Source of the DNA: Pseudonocardia broussonetiae | Lineage (GTDB): Bacteria > Actinomycetota > Actinomycetes > Mycobacteriales > Pseudonocardiaceae | Direction of reading: 5' to 3' | Length of the DNA stretch: 64,000 nt | Assembly: GCF_013155125.1 (NCBI RefSeq) | Contig: NZ_CP053564.1 | Coordinates: 751,501-815,500 of the forward strand | Shown here: in pieces, positions 41,284 through 51,616 of the stretch | How positions within the stretch are numbered: the first letter of the stretch is position 1 | Layout of the letters: every line of letters begins with the position of its first letter | Notes under the pieces: generated by a model | Told to the model about the DNA's origin: nothing | Database searches by the model: none | Seen by the model: only the letters and a program-made list of their open reading frames with translations | Position numbers and translations under genes: made by a program

Positions 41284-41326
41284 CCGTCAACCCTACGGGC
41301 AGCGGAGCGCGCGGGTGGCGGCGCCG

Positions 41327-42844
41327 CTACCCGACGGGCGTGACGGTGGTCGCGTCGGCGTCCCGGGAGCGGGCCAGGTGCCGCGGCAGGGCGAAGCACA
41401 GCGCCGCCACGAGGCCGATCAGCACGACGCCCGCGGGCAGCAGCAGCGCCTGCGCCATCGCGGTGGCGAAGCCGGCGTGCAGCGGCTCGGGCAGCTGCGC
41501 GATCGTCTCCGTCGGCCCGCCTCCCGGCGCCGCGGGCAGGTTCGCCGCGAGCCGCGACGCGATGAGCACCGCGATGGCCGCGCTGCCCAGGACCGCGCCG
41601 ATCTGCCGGGTCGTGTTGTAGACCCCGGAGCCGGCCCCGGCGTCGGCGGGCGGGAGGTTGCGCGTGGCGGTGGTGGAGACCGGGGCCCAGACGAAGCCAT
41701 TGGCCACGCCGAGCAGGGCGATCGGCAGCAGCAGCTGCCAGATCGGTGTGTCGGGGCCCATCACCGCGGCGAGCCAGACCAGCGACACCGACCACGACGC
41801 CAGGCCGATCCCGGCGAGCACCCGCGGGTGCATCCGGTCGGTCAGCGCGCCGACGTACAGGGCCAGGACCCCGGAGACCACGGCCATCGGCACCAGCAGC
41901 AGCGCCGACCCGGTGGGGCTCAGCCCGAGCACGGCCTGGGCGTAGAACAGGATCGGGAAGACCATCGCGGTGACCGTGAAGCCGACCGTGGAGATCACGA
42001 CGTTGGCCAGGCTGAAGTTGCGGTCGCGGAACAGCCCCAGGCGCACGAGCGGCTCGGCCGGGCCGCGCGCCTGCCAGACGACGAACGCCGCCAGGACCAC
42101 GACGCCCGTGCCGATCAGCGACCACACCGAGACCGGGCCGACGATCGTGCCCCAGTCGTAGGCCTGCCCCTCCTGGATGCCGAACACCAGCAGGAACATG
42201 CCGACGGCGCTGAGGGCGACGCCGACGAGGTCGAAGCGGCGCACGTGCGTCGGGAGCTCGGGCACGAGCCGCAGGGCGAGCAGGAACCCGACGACGCCGA
42301 CGGGCACGTTGATGAAGAAGATCCACTCCCAGCCGAGGCCGTCGACCAGCACTCCGCCCAGGATCGGCCCGACGAGCGTGGCGATGCCCGCGACGGCGCC
42401 CCACAGGCTCATCGCGCGCCCCCGGTTCTCGGCGGGGAACGTCCGCGTGATGACGGCCATCGTCTGCGGCGTCATCAGCGCGGCGCCCAGGCCCTGCACC
42501 ACCCGTGCGGCGACGAGCTCGCCGAGCGTGCCGGTGAGCCCGCACCACAGCGACGCGAGCGTGAAGACCACGAGCCCGACGAGGTAGACCCGGCGCGGGC
42601 CGAAGCGGTCGCCGAGCCGGCCGGTGACCAGCAGCGGCACCGCGTAGGCCAGCAGGTACGCGCTCGTGACCCAGACGACCGCGTCCACGCTGACGCCGAG
42701 GTCGGCCATGATCGCGGGTGTCGCCACCGAGACGATGGTGGAGTCCACCAGGATCATGAAGAACCCGAGCACCAGGGCCCAGAGCGCCGGCCACGGGTTC
42801 GCCGGAGTCCCCTCCGCGCCCCGCACGGGCTGCTGCGTGGTCAT
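41327..42844 (-). CDS. MFS drug transporter, DHA2 (EmrB/QacA) family
   Basis: 505 residues, 14 predicted helices. Motif A GRLGDRFGPRRVYL, motif C-like GPILGGVLVDGLGWEWIFFINVPVG, and helix-1 motif DSTIVSVATPAIM. DHA2 pumps export drugs or quaternary ammonium compounds by proton antiport. It lies between rsmA and ispE in the same direction, with 66 and 43 nt gaps, so it probably shares the rpfB-rsmA-ispE transcript. No dedicated regulator adjoins it. Confidence 0.93.
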   Translation of the reverse strand: MTTQQPVRGAEGTPANPWPALWALVLGFFMILVDSTIVSVATPAIMADLGVSVDAVVWVTSAYLLAYAVPLLVTGRLGDRFGPRRVYLVGLVVFTLASLWCGLTGTLGELVAARVVQGLGAALMTPQTMAVITRTFPAENRGRAMSLWGAVAGIATLVGPILGGVLVDGLGWEWIFFINVPVGVVGFLLALRLVPELPTHVRRFDLVGVALSAVGMFLLVFGIQEGQAYDWGTIVGPVSVWSLIGTGVVVLAAFVVWQARGPAEPLVRLGLFRDRNFSLANVVISTVGFTVTAMVFPILFYAQAVLGLSPTGSALLLVPMAVVSGVLALYVGALTDRMHPRVLAGIGLASWSVSLVWLAAVMGPDTPIWQLLLPIALLGVANGFVWAPVSTTATRNLPPADAGAGSGVYNTTRQIGAVLGSAAIAVLIASRLAANLPAAPGGGPTETIAQLPEPLHAGFATAMAQALLLPAGVVLIGLVAALCFALPRHLARSRDADATTVTPVG

Positions 42845-42910
42845 GTCCGGAGTATCAGCCGGGCCCGGGGAGCCGACAACTCGGCCCCGGGGGGCGCGGG
42901 GACGATCCGG

Positions 42911-43780
42911 TCAGACGGCGGCGAGGCGGGCGAAATCCTCGATGCCCAGGCGCTCGGCGCGCGTCATCGGGTCGATCCCGGCCGCGCGCAGCGCCTCCTC
43001 GGCGGCCGCGGGCGACCCGGCCCAGCCGGCGAGCGCGCTGCGCAGCGCCTTGCGCCGCTGCGCGAACGCCGCGTCGATCAGCGCGAACACGGCGACGCGG
43101 TCGCCGGGCGGGGGGTCGCGGCGGTCGAAGGCGAGCAGCCCGGAGTCGACGCCGGGCACCGGCCAGAACACCGCGCGCGGCACGGGCCCCGCGCGGCGGG
43201 CGGCGGCGAACCAGGCGAGCTTCGCGCTGGGCACCCCGTACGCCCGGCTGCCCGGCCCGGCGGCGAGGCGCTCGGCCACCTCCGACTGCACCATCACCAG
43301 TCCGCGGCGCAGCGCGGGCAGCTCGGCGAGCAGGTGCAGCACCACGGGCACGCCCACGTTGTAGGGCAGGTTCGCGACCAGCGCCGTGGCACCCGGCAGC
43401 TGCTCCGCCCCGACCCGCAGCGCGTCGGCGGTGACCACGGTGAGCCGGTCGGCCAGCGTCGGGGCGCGGTCGGCGACGGTCGCGGGCAGGCGCGCGGCGA
43501 GCACCGGGTCGATCTCCACGGCGTGCACCCCCGCGACGGCGGGCAGCAGCGCGAGCGTCAGCGACCCGAGCCCGGGACCGACCTCCACCACCACGTCGTC
43601 GGGCGCGAGCTCGGCCGCCTTCACGATGCGGCGCACCGTGTTGGGGTCGTGCACGAAGTTCTGCCCGAGCTTCTTGGTGGGTCGGACCCCCAGCTCGTCG
43701 GCGAGGGCCCGCACCTCCGCGGGGCCGAGCAGTCGGGAGGGTCCGGTCGCTGCCCCGTGCGTCGCTGCCCCGTCGGTCAC
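42911..43780 (-). CDS. rsmA: RsmA (KsgA) 16S rRNA dimethyladenosine transferase
   Basis: 289 residues. SAM-dependent enzyme that dimethylates A1518/A1519 of 16S rRNA. Seen: [32 protein letters not shown] (SAM loop) and [11 protein letters not shown] (NLPY catalytic motif), with the C-terminal helical domain ending [13 protein letters not shown] chose GTG at 43780, just after the rpfB stop (43788-43790); an ATG there runs into a stop at once. Conserved pair with rpfB. Confidence 0.95.
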   Translation of the reverse strand: MTDGAATHGAATGPSRLLGPAEVRALADELGVRPTKKLGQNFVHDPNTVRRIVKAAELAPDDVVVEVGPGLGSLTLALLPAVAGVHAVEIDPVLAARLPATVADRAPTLADRLTVVTADALRVGAEQLPGATALVANLPYNVGVPVVLHLLAELPALRRGLVMVQSEVAERLAAGPGSRAYGVPSAKLAWFAAARRAGPVPRAVFWPVPGVDSGLLAFDRRDPPPGDRVAVFALIDAAFAQRRKALRSALAGWAGSPAAAEEALRAAGIDPMTRAERLGIEDFARLAAV

Positions 43781-43787
43781 TGCCCCA

Positions 43788-45434
43788 TCATCGGGGCAGG
43801 CCGAGCTTGCGCGAGCAGGCGGGCCAGGCGCCGTAACCGCCGCGGTCGTCGCGGACCTTGGTGGCGATCGCGATCTGCTCCTCGCGGCTGGCCTGGTGCG
43901 GCAGGTCGGCGTACTCGTCGCCGCCGTAGGCGTTCCAGGTGGAGCGGTCGAACTGCAGGCCGCCGTAGTAGCCGTTGCCGGTGTTGATCGCCCAGTTGCC
44001 GGTGGCCTCGCACTGCACGAGCCGGTCCCAGACACCGCCGTCGGACACGGCCGGGGCCTGCGGGACGTCGTCGTTGGTGCCGACCCGCACGATCCGCGGC
44101 GACGGCGGCGTCGTCGACCCGGCGCGCACCTGCACGCGGCGCACCTCCTGGCCGTTCTGCACGAAGACGCGGACGACGGCGGTCTGCTCGCCCGGGCGGC
44201 CGGGGTCGACGACCTCGCGCTCGCCGCGCGGCATCTCCGGGTCCTCGACGACCTCCTCGGGCGGCGCGATGGTGCGGGTCTCGATGACCTCGCCCTCGCC
44301 GTTGCGCACGATCTGGACCGCGGTGCCGTCGGTGAGGACGGTGTCGGGGCTGGGGACGGCGACGTCGTCGGGGCCGAGCGTGACGCCCTGCTCGGCGAGC
44401 AGGCCGGCGACCGTGCCGGCCGAGGTCGTGACGGGGACCTGCGCGGCGGGCCCGTCGGCCAGCGACACGGTGCGCGGGATGTTGAGCTCCAGCGCGAGGC
44501 CCGAGAGCGGGATCGTCGCGTCCGGGGAGGTCGACATCTGGATCGGCGCGGCCTCCATGCCGAGGCTCGACAGCGCCTCCTGCACGGACGCGGCCGTCGT
44601 CCAGACCTGCCGCTCCTGGCCGCCCTCGACGAGGGTGAGCGGGCGGGCGCGGTTGACGATGATGTAGTCGCCGTCGGCGACGTCGGTGGGCAGCGCGGGC
44701 TGCACGCGGTCCTGCGGGCTCGGGACCATGCCGGCGGCGGCCAGCGCGCCGGCGACGTCACCGGCGAACGTGTGGAGCGTGCGCTCCTGGCCGTCGACCG
44801 AGAGCACGACGGCCTTGTCCATGGCCAGCGCGCTCGCCCCGCCGCCGAGGAGGGCGAGCAGGACGGCCAGCACCGTGGCGCGGACGCCGACGCGGGCCGT
44901 GCGGGCGCGGCGGGGGGCGGGGAGGGCGGGCGCCGGGGCGGCCTCGGGAGCGACCTCCGGCTCCTCCACCACGACCGCGGCGAACTGCTCGGTGTGCGGC
45001 TCGTCGCTCTCGGCCGGGGCCTCGGGAGCGGGCGCCTCGACCCCCGTGAGCGGCCCGGTCAGTCCCTCGTCGATCAGGAGCGGGGCCATCGGCCCGGTGA
45101 GCTCCTCGGGGCGCTGGTCGTCCCGGACGACCGTGATCGGGCCGGTCGGGGGCAGCGGCTCGATCTCCGGGATGCCGAGCAGGCGCATCCGGACCGGACG
45201 GCCGATGACCGGCGCGTTCTCGATCTCGGGGACGGCCGACGGCTCCGGGAAGACCTCCGCGGTGCCGAACCAGCCGTCGTCGTCGAGGGGGCGCGAGCCG
45301 GGGTGCCCGACGGACACCGACTCGGGGGGCACGAACTCGCCCACGCGGGCGAGTGCGGCACGGCGTCGCGCGCGCGCGGATACGTCGACCACACCGATCC
45401 TGACCTCGACGGACCCGGGCAGGGGAGGAGTCAC
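43788..45434 (-). CDS. rpfB: RpfB-like resuscitation-promoting factor
   Basis: 548 residues. A ~185-residue acidic cytoplasmic N-terminus (longer than mycobacterial RpfB), one membrane helix at about 187-205, three DUF348 repeats ([20 protein letters not shown], and [20 protein letters not shown] in the third), a G5 domain ([20 protein letters not shown]), and a C-terminal Rpf lysozyme-like domain ([36 protein letters not shown]). It hydrolyses peptidoglycan to restart dormant cells. GTG 45434 lacks a ribosome site and abuts a strong hairpin; GTG 45392, with AGG 7 nt upstream, is an alternative start. Confidence 0.92.
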   Translation of the reverse strand: MTPPLPGSVEVRIGVVDVSARARRRAALARVGEFVPPESVSVGHPGSRPLDDDGWFGTAEVFPEPSAVPEIENAPVIGRPVRMRLLGIPEIEPLPPTGPITVVRDDQRPEELTGPMAPLLIDEGLTGPLTGVEAPAPEAPAESDEPHTEQFAAVVVEEPEVAPEAAPAPALPAPRRARTARVGVRATVLAVLLALLGGGASALAMDKAVVLSVDGQERTLHTFAGDVAGALAAAGMVPSPQDRVQPALPTDVADGDYIIVNRARPLTLVEGGQERQVWTTAASVQEALSSLGMEAAPIQMSTSPDATIPLSGLALELNIPRTVSLADGPAAQVPVTTSAGTVAGLLAEQGVTLGPDDVAVPSPDTVLTDGTAVQIVRNGEGEVIETRTIAPPEEVVEDPEMPRGEREVVDPGRPGEQTAVVRVFVQNGQEVRRVQVRAGSTTPPSPRIVRVGTNDDVPQAPAVSDGGVWDRLVQCEATGNWAINTGNGYYGGLQFDRSTWNAYGGDEYADLPHQASREEQIAIATKVRDDRGGYGAWPACSRKLGLPR

Positions 45435-45438
45435 CGGC

Positions 45439-45487
45439 CGCGGTGGTCCGAGGGCGACGTGCTGGGGGAGCGCCTCGGACCACCGCG
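45439..45487 (-). promoter_or_regulatory. 15-bp perfect stem in the rpfB leader
   Basis: CGCGGTGGTCCGAGG (45439-45453) and CCTCGGACCACCGCG (45473-45487) pair perfectly with a 19-nt loop. In the rpfB mRNA the 3' arm ends 4 nt before the GTG at 45434. A second hairpin GGGGA-N3-TCCCC lies just upstream at 45500-45512. No U-tract follows. Translational or transcriptional control is inferred. Confidence 0.55.
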
Positions 45488-45600
45488 ACCGCTGTGCTGG
45501 GGAGCGTTCCCCACCCCGGTTGAGCGATCACGGAACCGTAACGGGCGGTGAGCGAACGGACCGGCTCGCGACACACCGTGAGCGCCGAGTGGCCGCTCCG

Positions 45601-46482
45601 CTACGCCGAACGAGCGCCGTCTACGCCGGGCGTGCCGCTGGGCGCGGTGGATGGCAGCTCAGCGAACCGGAACACCCGCTCGGCGTTGCGCCGGGCGGCG
45701 TCGGCGACGTCCTCGGCTGTGACACTGCGCAGGGCCGCGATCCCGCGCACCGTCCAGGGCAGGCAGAACGGCTCGTTCGCGCGCCCGCGGTGCGGGTGCG
45801 GCGTGAGGAAGGGTGCGTCGGTCTCCACGAGGAACCCGTCCTCGGGCACCAGCACCGCCGCCTCCTGCAGGTCGCGGCTGTTCTTGAACGTCACGGGCCC
45901 GGCGAAGGACAGCACGTACCCGGCGTCGACGCACTCGCGCGCCATCGCCGCGTCACCGGAGAAGCAGTGGAACACCACCGTCTCCGGGGCGCCCTCCTCG
46001 CGCAGCACGCGCAGGACGTCGGCGTGCGCGTCGCGGTCGTGGATCATCAGCGGCTTGGCCAGGCGCTTGGCCAGGTCGATGTGCCAGCGGAACTCGCGCT
46101 CCTGGGCGTCGTGCGGGGAGTACTGCCAGTAGTGGTCGAGCCCCGTCTCCCCCACCGCGACGACGCGCGGGTCGCGCGCCAGCGCCTCGATCTCGGCGCG
46201 CTCGGCCTCGGAGACGGCGGCGGTCCGCGTGGGGTGCAGCGCCACGGCGGCGGCGACGCGCTCGTCCCAGTGGGCGGCGCGGACGGCGAACCGGGCGCCG
46301 TCGAGGTCGTCGGCGATCGTCACCGCGCGCGTGACGTTCACGGCCTCGGCGCGGTCCATCGCCGCCCGCACGTCCTCGGCCGTGACGCAGCCGCAGGCGT
46401 CGAGGTGGGTGTGGGAGTCGACGGTCGGGACGCCGAGCGGCTCGGGCGGCTCCGGCGCCGCCCGCCGCCCGTGCCCGCTCAA
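45601..46482 (-). CDS. tatD: TatD family metal-dependent deoxyribonuclease
   Basis: 293 residues, TIM-barrel hydrolase. Metal ligands seen: TVDSHTHLDAC (HxH), VAVGETGLDHYW (Glu), MIHDRDAHAD (His), FHCFSGD (His) and LVETDAPFLTP (Asp). TatD proteins are 3'-5' DNases in repair and DNA quality control. TTG start at 46482 is supported by GGAGG 7-8 nt upstream; no ATG or GTG gives this spacing. It sits between metG and rpfB, as in M. tuberculosis Rv1007c-Rv1009. Confidence 0.92.
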   Translation of the reverse strand: MSGHGRRAAPEPPEPLGVPTVDSHTHLDACGCVTAEDVRAAMDRAEAVNVTRAVTIADDLDGARFAVRAAHWDERVAAAVALHPTRTAAVSEAERAEIEALARDPRVVAVGETGLDHYWQYSPHDAQEREFRWHIDLAKRLAKPLMIHDRDAHADVLRVLREEGAPETVVFHCFSGDAAMARECVDAGYVLSFAGPVTFKNSRDLQEAAVLVPEDGFLVETDAPFLTPHPHRGRANEPFCLPWTVRGIAALRSVTAEDVADAARRNAERVFRFAELPSTAPSGTPGVDGARSA

Positions 46483-46498
46483 AGTTGCGCCTCCGGCG

Positions 46499-46544
46499 CC
46501 CGTGAGTGGTTATCGGTGCTGGAGCACTCGTATCCACTCACGGG
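46499..46544 (-). terminator. Nested hairpin at the end of metG
   Basis: CCCGTGAGTGG (46499-46509) and CCACTCACGGG (46534-46544) pair perfectly; inside is a second stem GTGCT-GG-AGCAC. The metG stop codon (46538-46540) lies within one arm. It probably ends or attenuates metG transcription before tatD. Confidence 0.6.
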
Positions 46545-48331
46545 TGGACGATCGGGGCCCACTCCGGCCCGATCTCGCCCAGCTCCGGGTCGAGCTTCGC
46601 GAACAGCGGGCTCGGCTTGCCCAGCGGCCGGCCGATCTCGATCGGCGTGCTGCCCCAGCGCGCCTGCTCGCTCGCGTAGTCGCCGGTGAGCACCGGGTAC
46701 GCCGGGCCCTCGCCGAGCTCCTCGACCTCCCGCACCTCCGGCTGCGCCGCCCACACCCCGCTGCCGCCCAGCGCCTCGTGCACCTGCTGCGCGGAGTGCG
46801 GCAGGAACGGCGTGAGCAGCGTGTTGGCGTCCTGCACGACCTGCAGCGCGGTGTGCAGGATCGTGTCGCGCCGGTCGGGGTCGTCCTTGCGCTTCCAGGG
46901 CTCCTGGTCGCTCAGGTACCGGTTGGCCAGCGTGACGATCCGCATCGCCTCGCCCGAGGCCTGCTTGAACCGGTTGCGCGCGAGCAGCCCGCCGACGGTG
47001 TCGAAGCCGGCCCGCGCCGCGGCGAGCAGCTCGGCGTCGGCGTCGGTCGGGGCCGTCGGCTTCGGGATCGCGCCGACGTTCTTGTGCGCCATGGAGATGG
47101 AGCGGTTGACGAGGTTGCCCCACTCGTTGGCCAGCTCGAAGTTGGTGCGGCGCACGAACTCGTCCCAGGTGAAGTCGGTGTCCTGGTTCTCCGGCCCGGC
47201 GACGGCGATGAAGTAGCGCAGCGCGTCGGGCCCGAACTGCTTCAGGAAGTCCGTCACGTAGATGACGGTGCCGCGGCTGGTGGAGAACTTCGAGCCGCTC
47301 ATCGTCAGGAACTCCGACGACACGACCTCGCTGGGCAGGTTCAGCGTGCCGAAGGCGCCCGGCGAGCCGCCCCGGTCGCCCGCCCCGTTCTGGCCGAGCA
47401 GCAGCGCCGGCCAGATGATGGAGTGGAAGACGATGTTGTCCTTGCCCATGAAGTAGTAGGCCTCGGCCGACGGGTCGGTCCACCACTTCTTCCAGGCGTC
47501 GGGGTCGGGCCCGCGGCGCGCCCACTCCACCGAGGCCGACAGGTACCCGATCACGGCGTCGAACCAGACGTAGAGCCGCTTCATCCCGTTCTCGCGCCAG
47601 CCGTCGAGCGGCACCGGGACGCCCCAGTCCAGGTCGCGGGTGATCGCGCGCGGCTTGAGGTCGTTGGCGAGGTTCGTCGCGAACTTGAGGACGTTGGGAC
47701 GCCAGTCGGTGCGCGTGGACAGCCACGAGCCCAGCGAGTCGGCGAACGCCGGCAGGTCGAGGAAGAAGTGCTCGGTCTCGACGAACAGCGGCGTCTCACC
47801 GTTGATCTTCGACCGCGGGTTCTTGAGGTCGGCCGGGTCGAGCTGGTTGCCGCAGTTGTCGCACTGGTCGCCGCGCGCGTGCTCGTAGCCGCAGATCGGG
47901 CAGGTGCCCTCGACGTAGCGGTCGGGCAGCGTGCGGCCGGTCGACGGGCTGATCGCGCCCATCGCCGACCTCGTGAACACGTAGCCGTTCTTGTGCAGCG
48001 CCAGGAACAGGTCCTGCACGACCTCGTAGTGGGTGCTCGTGGTGGTGCGGGTGAACAGGTCGTAGGACAGGCCCAGTCCCTGCAGGTCGTCGACGATCAC
48101 ACGGTTGTACTTGTCGGCGAGCTGGCGCGGCGTGAGCCCCTCGGCGTCGGCCTGCACCTGGATCGGCGTGCCGTGCTCGTCGGTGCCGCTGACCATCAGC
48201 ACGTCGTCGCCGACCATCCGCCGGTAGCGCGAGAACACGTCGGAGGGCACACCGAAGCCGGAGACGTGACCGATGTGCCGCGGGCCGTTGGCGTACGGCC
48301 AGGCCACGGCGGTCAGCACGGAGGAACTCAT
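46538..48331 (-). CDS. metG: Methionyl-tRNA synthetase
   Basis: 597 residues. Class I enzyme: [13 protein letters not shown] (HIGH), [12 protein letters not shown] (KMSKS variant), and a four-Cys zinc knuckle [18 protein letters not shown]. It lacks the C-terminal dimerisation domain, as in many actinobacteria. It charges tRNA-Met. ATG at 48331; TACGCT 7 nt before suggests a leaderless mRNA. Upstream of tatD and rpfB on the same strand. Confidence 0.96.
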   Translation of the reverse strand: MSSSVLTAVAWPYANGPRHIGHVSGFGVPSDVFSRYRRMVGDDVLMVSGTDEHGTPIQVQADAEGLTPRQLADKYNRVIVDDLQGLGLSYDLFTRTTTSTHYEVVQDLFLALHKNGYVFTRSAMGAISPSTGRTLPDRYVEGTCPICGYEHARGDQCDNCGNQLDPADLKNPRSKINGETPLFVETEHFFLDLPAFADSLGSWLSTRTDWRPNVLKFATNLANDLKPRAITRDLDWGVPVPLDGWRENGMKRLYVWFDAVIGYLSASVEWARRGPDPDAWKKWWTDPSAEAYYFMGKDNIVFHSIIWPALLLGQNGAGDRGGSPGAFGTLNLPSEVVSSEFLTMSGSKFSTSRGTVIYVTDFLKQFGPDALRYFIAVAGPENQDTDFTWDEFVRRTNFELANEWGNLVNRSISMAHKNVGAIPKPTAPTDADAELLAAARAGFDTVGGLLARNRFKQASGEAMRIVTLANRYLSDQEPWKRKDDPDRRDTILHTALQVVQDANTLLTPFLPHSAQQVHEALGGSGVWAAQPEVREVEELGEGPAYPVLTGDYASEQARWGSTPIEIGRPLGKPSPLFAKLDPELGEIGPEWAPIVHP

Positions 48332-48338
48332 GGTGACC

Positions 48339-48344
48339 AGCGTA
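48339..48344 (-). promoter_or_regulatory. Leaderless -10 hexamer of metG
   Basis: TACGCT on the reverse strand, 7 nt before the ATG at 48331, with no ribosome site between. Confidence 0.4.
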
Positions 48345-48487
48345 TGCCGCCCCGCGTTCGCGCCCCCGCGAGGTCGGGCACTCGCGCGCCCGGCACCGGA
48401 CTGCTCGGCCCGGAACTCCTCGGCCCGGCCCGTCGATCCCCTCGCCCGCCGTTCGCCTTACTGGGGCCATCCAGCGAGGAGGACCCC

Positions 48488-48676
48488 GTGGAGTACGTGA
48501 TGCTGATCTTCCAGGGCTCGACGCCGCTGCCCGGCTCCGCGGAGTGGGCGGCGCTGTCCGAGGACGAGCAGAAGCAGGTCCACGCCGACGACGAGGCGCT
48601 CAACCGGACGCCGGGCGTCACGCCCGGGCCGCCCTTCCTCGAGCGCCGGCTGACCGAGCTGGCCGCGCCGGACTGA
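48488..48676 (+). pseudogene. Truncated YCII/DGPF-domain protein
   Basis: 62 codons. It begins VEYVMLIFQGSTP and has EWAALSEDEQKQVHADDEAL then TPGVTPGPPF, the opening of YCII-related (DGPF) proteins, which are usually about 110-120 residues. After TPGVTPG the family continues to the DGPF motif; here the frame ends at a TGA with no trace of the rest in any frame. GTG at 48488 keeps a good GGAGG site. A remnant is likely, but expression of a short domain cannot be ruled out. Confidence 0.6.
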
Positions 48677-48710
48677 CGGCCGCACGTCCGGCGACCCCGA
48701 CACGGTCGCA

Positions 48711-48765
48711 ACGAGACCCCGACTCGCGGGCTTTCCGGGGGAACCCCCGCGAGTCGGGGTCTCGT
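48711..48765. terminator. 20-bp perfect inverted repeat between convergent genes
   Basis: ACGAGACCCCGACTCGCGGG (48711-48730) is exactly repeated in reverse at 48746-48765, with a 15-nt loop. It lies between the YCII remnant and glutamine synthetase, which converge, and can stop both. Its right arm shares a 16-mer with the 56.3 kb repeat array. Confidence 0.75.
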
Positions 48766-48781
48766 GGTGCGCGAGTCGGGC

Positions 48782-50959
48782 TCAGAGGATGAAGAGCATC
48801 TCCTGGTAGGTGGGCAGCGGCCACAGGTCGTCGGCCACCACGCCCTCCAGCACGTCGGCCGCGGCGCGCACCGCCGCCATCGCCGGCAGGAGCTCGTCGC
48901 GGGCGTGCTCGGCCTCCCCGAGCGCGGTCTCGGCAGGCTCGGTGGTCAGGGCCGCCCGCAGCGCGCCCAGCGCGGTGCGCAGGTCGGTGACCGTGCCCGT
49001 CAGCTCCGCCAGGGGCGCCGCGTCGGCGTCGATCCCGGCCGACTTCAGCGCGCCCAGGTTCACCGCCGCCTCCGTCTGGTGGCGGACCGCCGCCGGCAGG
49101 ACCGACGTCGAGCCGAGCTCGAGGGTCAGGCGGGCCTCGACGCCGATCGTCAGCGCGTACTGCTCCAGGCCGACCTCGTAGCGGCTGTGCATCTCCCGGT
49201 GGTTGAACACGCCGTACTTCTCGAACAGCTCCATCGCCGGCTCCGAGATCAGCTCGGGCAGCGCGTCGAGCGTGGTGCGCAGGTTCGGCAGCCCCCGCTC
49301 CGCCGCCTCGACCTGCCACTTGTCGGAGTAGCCGTCGCCGTTGAACACCACGGCGCCGTGCGTCGCGATGATCTCGGTGAGCAGGTCCTGCACGGCGGTG
49401 TCGAAGTCGGTGCCCGCCGCGACGGCCGTCTCCAGCTCGGTGGCGCAGTGGTCCAGCGCCTCGGCCATGATCGTGTTGATCGTGACCATCGGGACGGCGA
49501 CGGTCTGCAGCGAGCCCGGCGCGCGGAACTCGAACCGGTTGCCGGTGAAGGCGAACGGGCTGGTGCGGTTGCGGTCGCCCGGGTCGGTGGGCAGGACCGG
49601 CAGCGTGTCGACGCCGATCACCATCGACCCCCGGCTCTTCGACGACGTCGCGCGGCCCTTCGCGATCTGCTCGAACACGTCGGCGAGCTGGTCGCCCAGG
49701 AAGATCGAGATGATGGCCGGGGGCGCCTCGTTGGCGCCGAGGCGGTGGTCGTTCGTCGCCGACGCCACCGACGCCCGCAGCAGGCCCGCGTAGCGGTGCA
49801 CGGCGCGGATGACCGCGGCGCAGAACACCAGGAACTGCGCGTTCTCGTGCGGGGTGTCGCCGGGCACGAGAAGGCTGCCGAGCTCGGCGTTGCCCAGGGA
49901 GAAGTTGACGTGCTTGCCCGAGCCGTTGACGCCCTCGAACGGCTTCTCGTGGAACAGGCACTCCATGCCGTGCTTCTTCGCGATCGTCTTGAGCGTGGTC
50001 ATCAGCAGCTGCTGGTGGTCGGCCGCGACGTTGGCGCGCTCGAACATCGGCGCGATCTCGAACTGCCCGGGCGCGACCTCGTTGTGCCGCGTCTTCGCCG
50101 GGATGCCGAGCTTGAACAGCTCCCGCTCGGTGTCCATCATGAAGCCGAGGACGCGCTCGGGGATGGCGCCGAAGTAGTGGTCGTCGAACTCCTGGCCCTT
50201 GGGCGGCTTCGCGCCGAACAGCGTCCGGCCGGCGTTGAGCAGGTCGGGCCGGGCGAGGAAGAAGTGCCGGTCGACGAGGAAGTACTCCTGCTCGGGCCCG
50301 CAGAACGACACGATGTGGCCCGGGTCGGTGTGCCCGAACAGCGTCAGCACCCGCTCGGCCTGCGCGCCCATCGCCTGCTGCGAGCGCAGCAGCGGGGTCT
50401 TGTGGTCCAGCGCCTCGCCGGTCATCGACACGAACACCGTCGGGATGCACAGCGTGTTGCCGCTGGGGTTCTCCAGCACGTAGGCGGGGCTCGTGACGTC
50501 CCAGCCGGTGTAGCCGCGGGCCTCGAAGGTGTTGCGCAGCCCGCCGCTGGGGAAGCTCGACGCGTCCGGCTCGCCCTGGATCAGCGTCTTCCCGGCGAAC
50601 TCGGCGAGCGCCGAGCCGTCGGAGACGGGTTCGAGGAAGCTGTCGTGCTTCTCCGCGGTGAGCCCGGTCAGCGGGTAGAACACGTGCGCGTAGTGGGTGG
50701 CGCCCTTCTCCAGGGCCCAGTCCTTCATGGCGGACGCGACGGCATCGGCGACGAGCGGGTCGAGCGCGACCCCCCGCTCGATGGTCGCCATCACCGACTT
50801 GAACACCGACTTCGGCAGCCGCTTCTGCATCACGGCCTTATTGAAGACGTTCTCGCCGAAGACCTCGCCCGGCGCCTCGGCCCCGGCCCACCCGATCGTC
50901 GGGGGGACGTGCGCCTCCACGGCCGAGATCGCCTGCAGACGAACGGTGTTGCCACTCAT
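48782..50959 (-). CDS. Glutamine synthetase type III
   Basis: 725 residues, the GSIII (GlnN) size, far larger than GlnA. Seen: [27 protein letters not shown] (ATP/metal), [40 protein letters not shown], and [18 protein letters not shown] near the end. It forms glutamine from glutamate, ammonia and ATP. ATG at 50959 ([12 protein letters not shown]) has GAGAGG about 7 nt upstream; a longer frame upstream is non-homologous. No nitrogen regulator box was recognised. Confidence 0.93.
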   Translation of the reverse strand: MSGNTVRLQAISAVEAHVPPTIGWAGAEAPGEVFGENVFNKAVMQKRLPKSVFKSVMATIERGVALDPLVADAVASAMKDWALEKGATHYAHVFYPLTGLTAEKHDSFLEPVSDGSALAEFAGKTLIQGEPDASSFPSGGLRNTFEARGYTGWDVTSPAYVLENPSGNTLCIPTVFVSMTGEALDHKTPLLRSQQAMGAQAERVLTLFGHTDPGHIVSFCGPEQEYFLVDRHFFLARPDLLNAGRTLFGAKPPKGQEFDDHYFGAIPERVLGFMMDTERELFKLGIPAKTRHNEVAPGQFEIAPMFERANVAADHQQLLMTTLKTIAKKHGMECLFHEKPFEGVNGSGKHVNFSLGNAELGSLLVPGDTPHENAQFLVFCAAVIRAVHRYAGLLRASVASATNDHRLGANEAPPAIISIFLGDQLADVFEQIAKGRATSSKSRGSMVIGVDTLPVLPTDPGDRNRTSPFAFTGNRFEFRAPGSLQTVAVPMVTINTIMAEALDHCATELETAVAAGTDFDTAVQDLLTEIIATHGAVVFNGDGYSDKWQVEAAERGLPNLRTTLDALPELISEPAMELFEKYGVFNHREMHSRYEVGLEQYALTIGVEARLTLELGSTSVLPAAVRHQTEAAVNLGALKSAGIDADAAPLAELTGTVTDLRTALGALRAALTTEPAETALGEAEHARDELLPAMAAVRAAADVLEGVVADDLWPLPTYQEMLFIL

Positions 50960-51126
50960 GTTCCGACCTCTCGCCAGCACTGCGCACGCGCCGGGTGGAC
51001 CACCCGACCGGGTGACGCTACGAAGGCGGCGTGCCGGGGGTGTTTCGGTCCGGTGACGCTGTGGCGCTCCGTGTGACATCCCGGTGCCGTTCTCCGGACG
51101 GGCCGGGGCGGCGCCCGTTCCGGTCC

Positions 51127-51132
51127 TACGCT
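51127..51132 (+). promoter_or_regulatory. Leaderless -10 hexamer of the tandem-HTH gene
   Basis: TACGCT lies 7 nt before the GTG at 51140, no ribosome site between. Confidence 0.35.
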
Positions 51133-51139
51133 CGGGCCC

Positions 51140-51616
51140 GTGTCGTCACCCCCGCGGCCGTCCCCCGAGCGTCGCATCCACCTGGGTCGGATGGTGACGA
51201 CGCGGGCCGACCTGCTGCGGCGCACCGGGGTCCCGCACTCCACCGGCGACGCCTGGTACCGCGACCGCGACCGCAACGGCCACCCGCCGCCGGTCGCCGC
51301 CGTCGGGCGCCGCCTCTACTTCGACGAGGCCCTGCTGCTGGCCTGGGTCCGCACCCAGCTGCACCCCGGGCCGCCGCCGGACCGGGTCGTGCGCAACGGC
51401 CGCTCGCTCGTCTCGCGCGCCGAGCTCGCCCGCCTGTCGGGGCTGTCGGAGTCGGTCCTGGCCGACCTCTACGCCCGGCGCGCCACCACCCGCCACCCCG
51501 CCGCGGTGCACCGCGACCGGCGCCACCTCTACTTCGACGAGACCGAGTCGCTCGCCTGGTGCTCGTCCCGCGCCGCTCCCCGCGCACCGGCCCCGCGGGC
51601 GCGGCCGGCGACCTGA
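51140..51616 (+). CDS. Protein with two tandem excisionase-like HTH modules
   Basis: 158 residues, not matched to a named family. It contains two similar ~50-residue units: [20 protein letters not shown] then [13 protein letters not shown], and [20 protein letters not shown] then [13 protein letters not shown]. Each resembles an AlpA/MerR-like winged HTH, so the protein may bind direct repeats of DNA. There is no effector domain. A leaderless-type TACGCT box precedes the GTG. The last 88 nt overlap the convergent EamA gene. DNA binding is inference. Confidence 0.7.
   Translation: MSSPPRPSPERRIHLGRMVTTRADLLRRTGVPHSTGDAWYRDRDRNGHPPPVAAVGRRLYFDEALLLAWVRTQLHPGPPPDRVVRNGRSLVSRAELARLSGLSESVLADLYARRATTRHPAAVHRDRRHLYFDETESLAWCSSRAAPRAPAPRARPAT

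Noticed and set aside
45435..45600. c-di-AMP (ydaO) riboswitch upstream of rpfB
   Set aside because: A palindromic stem is present, but I could not match the conserved ydaO core by eye; a covariance-model search would decide.
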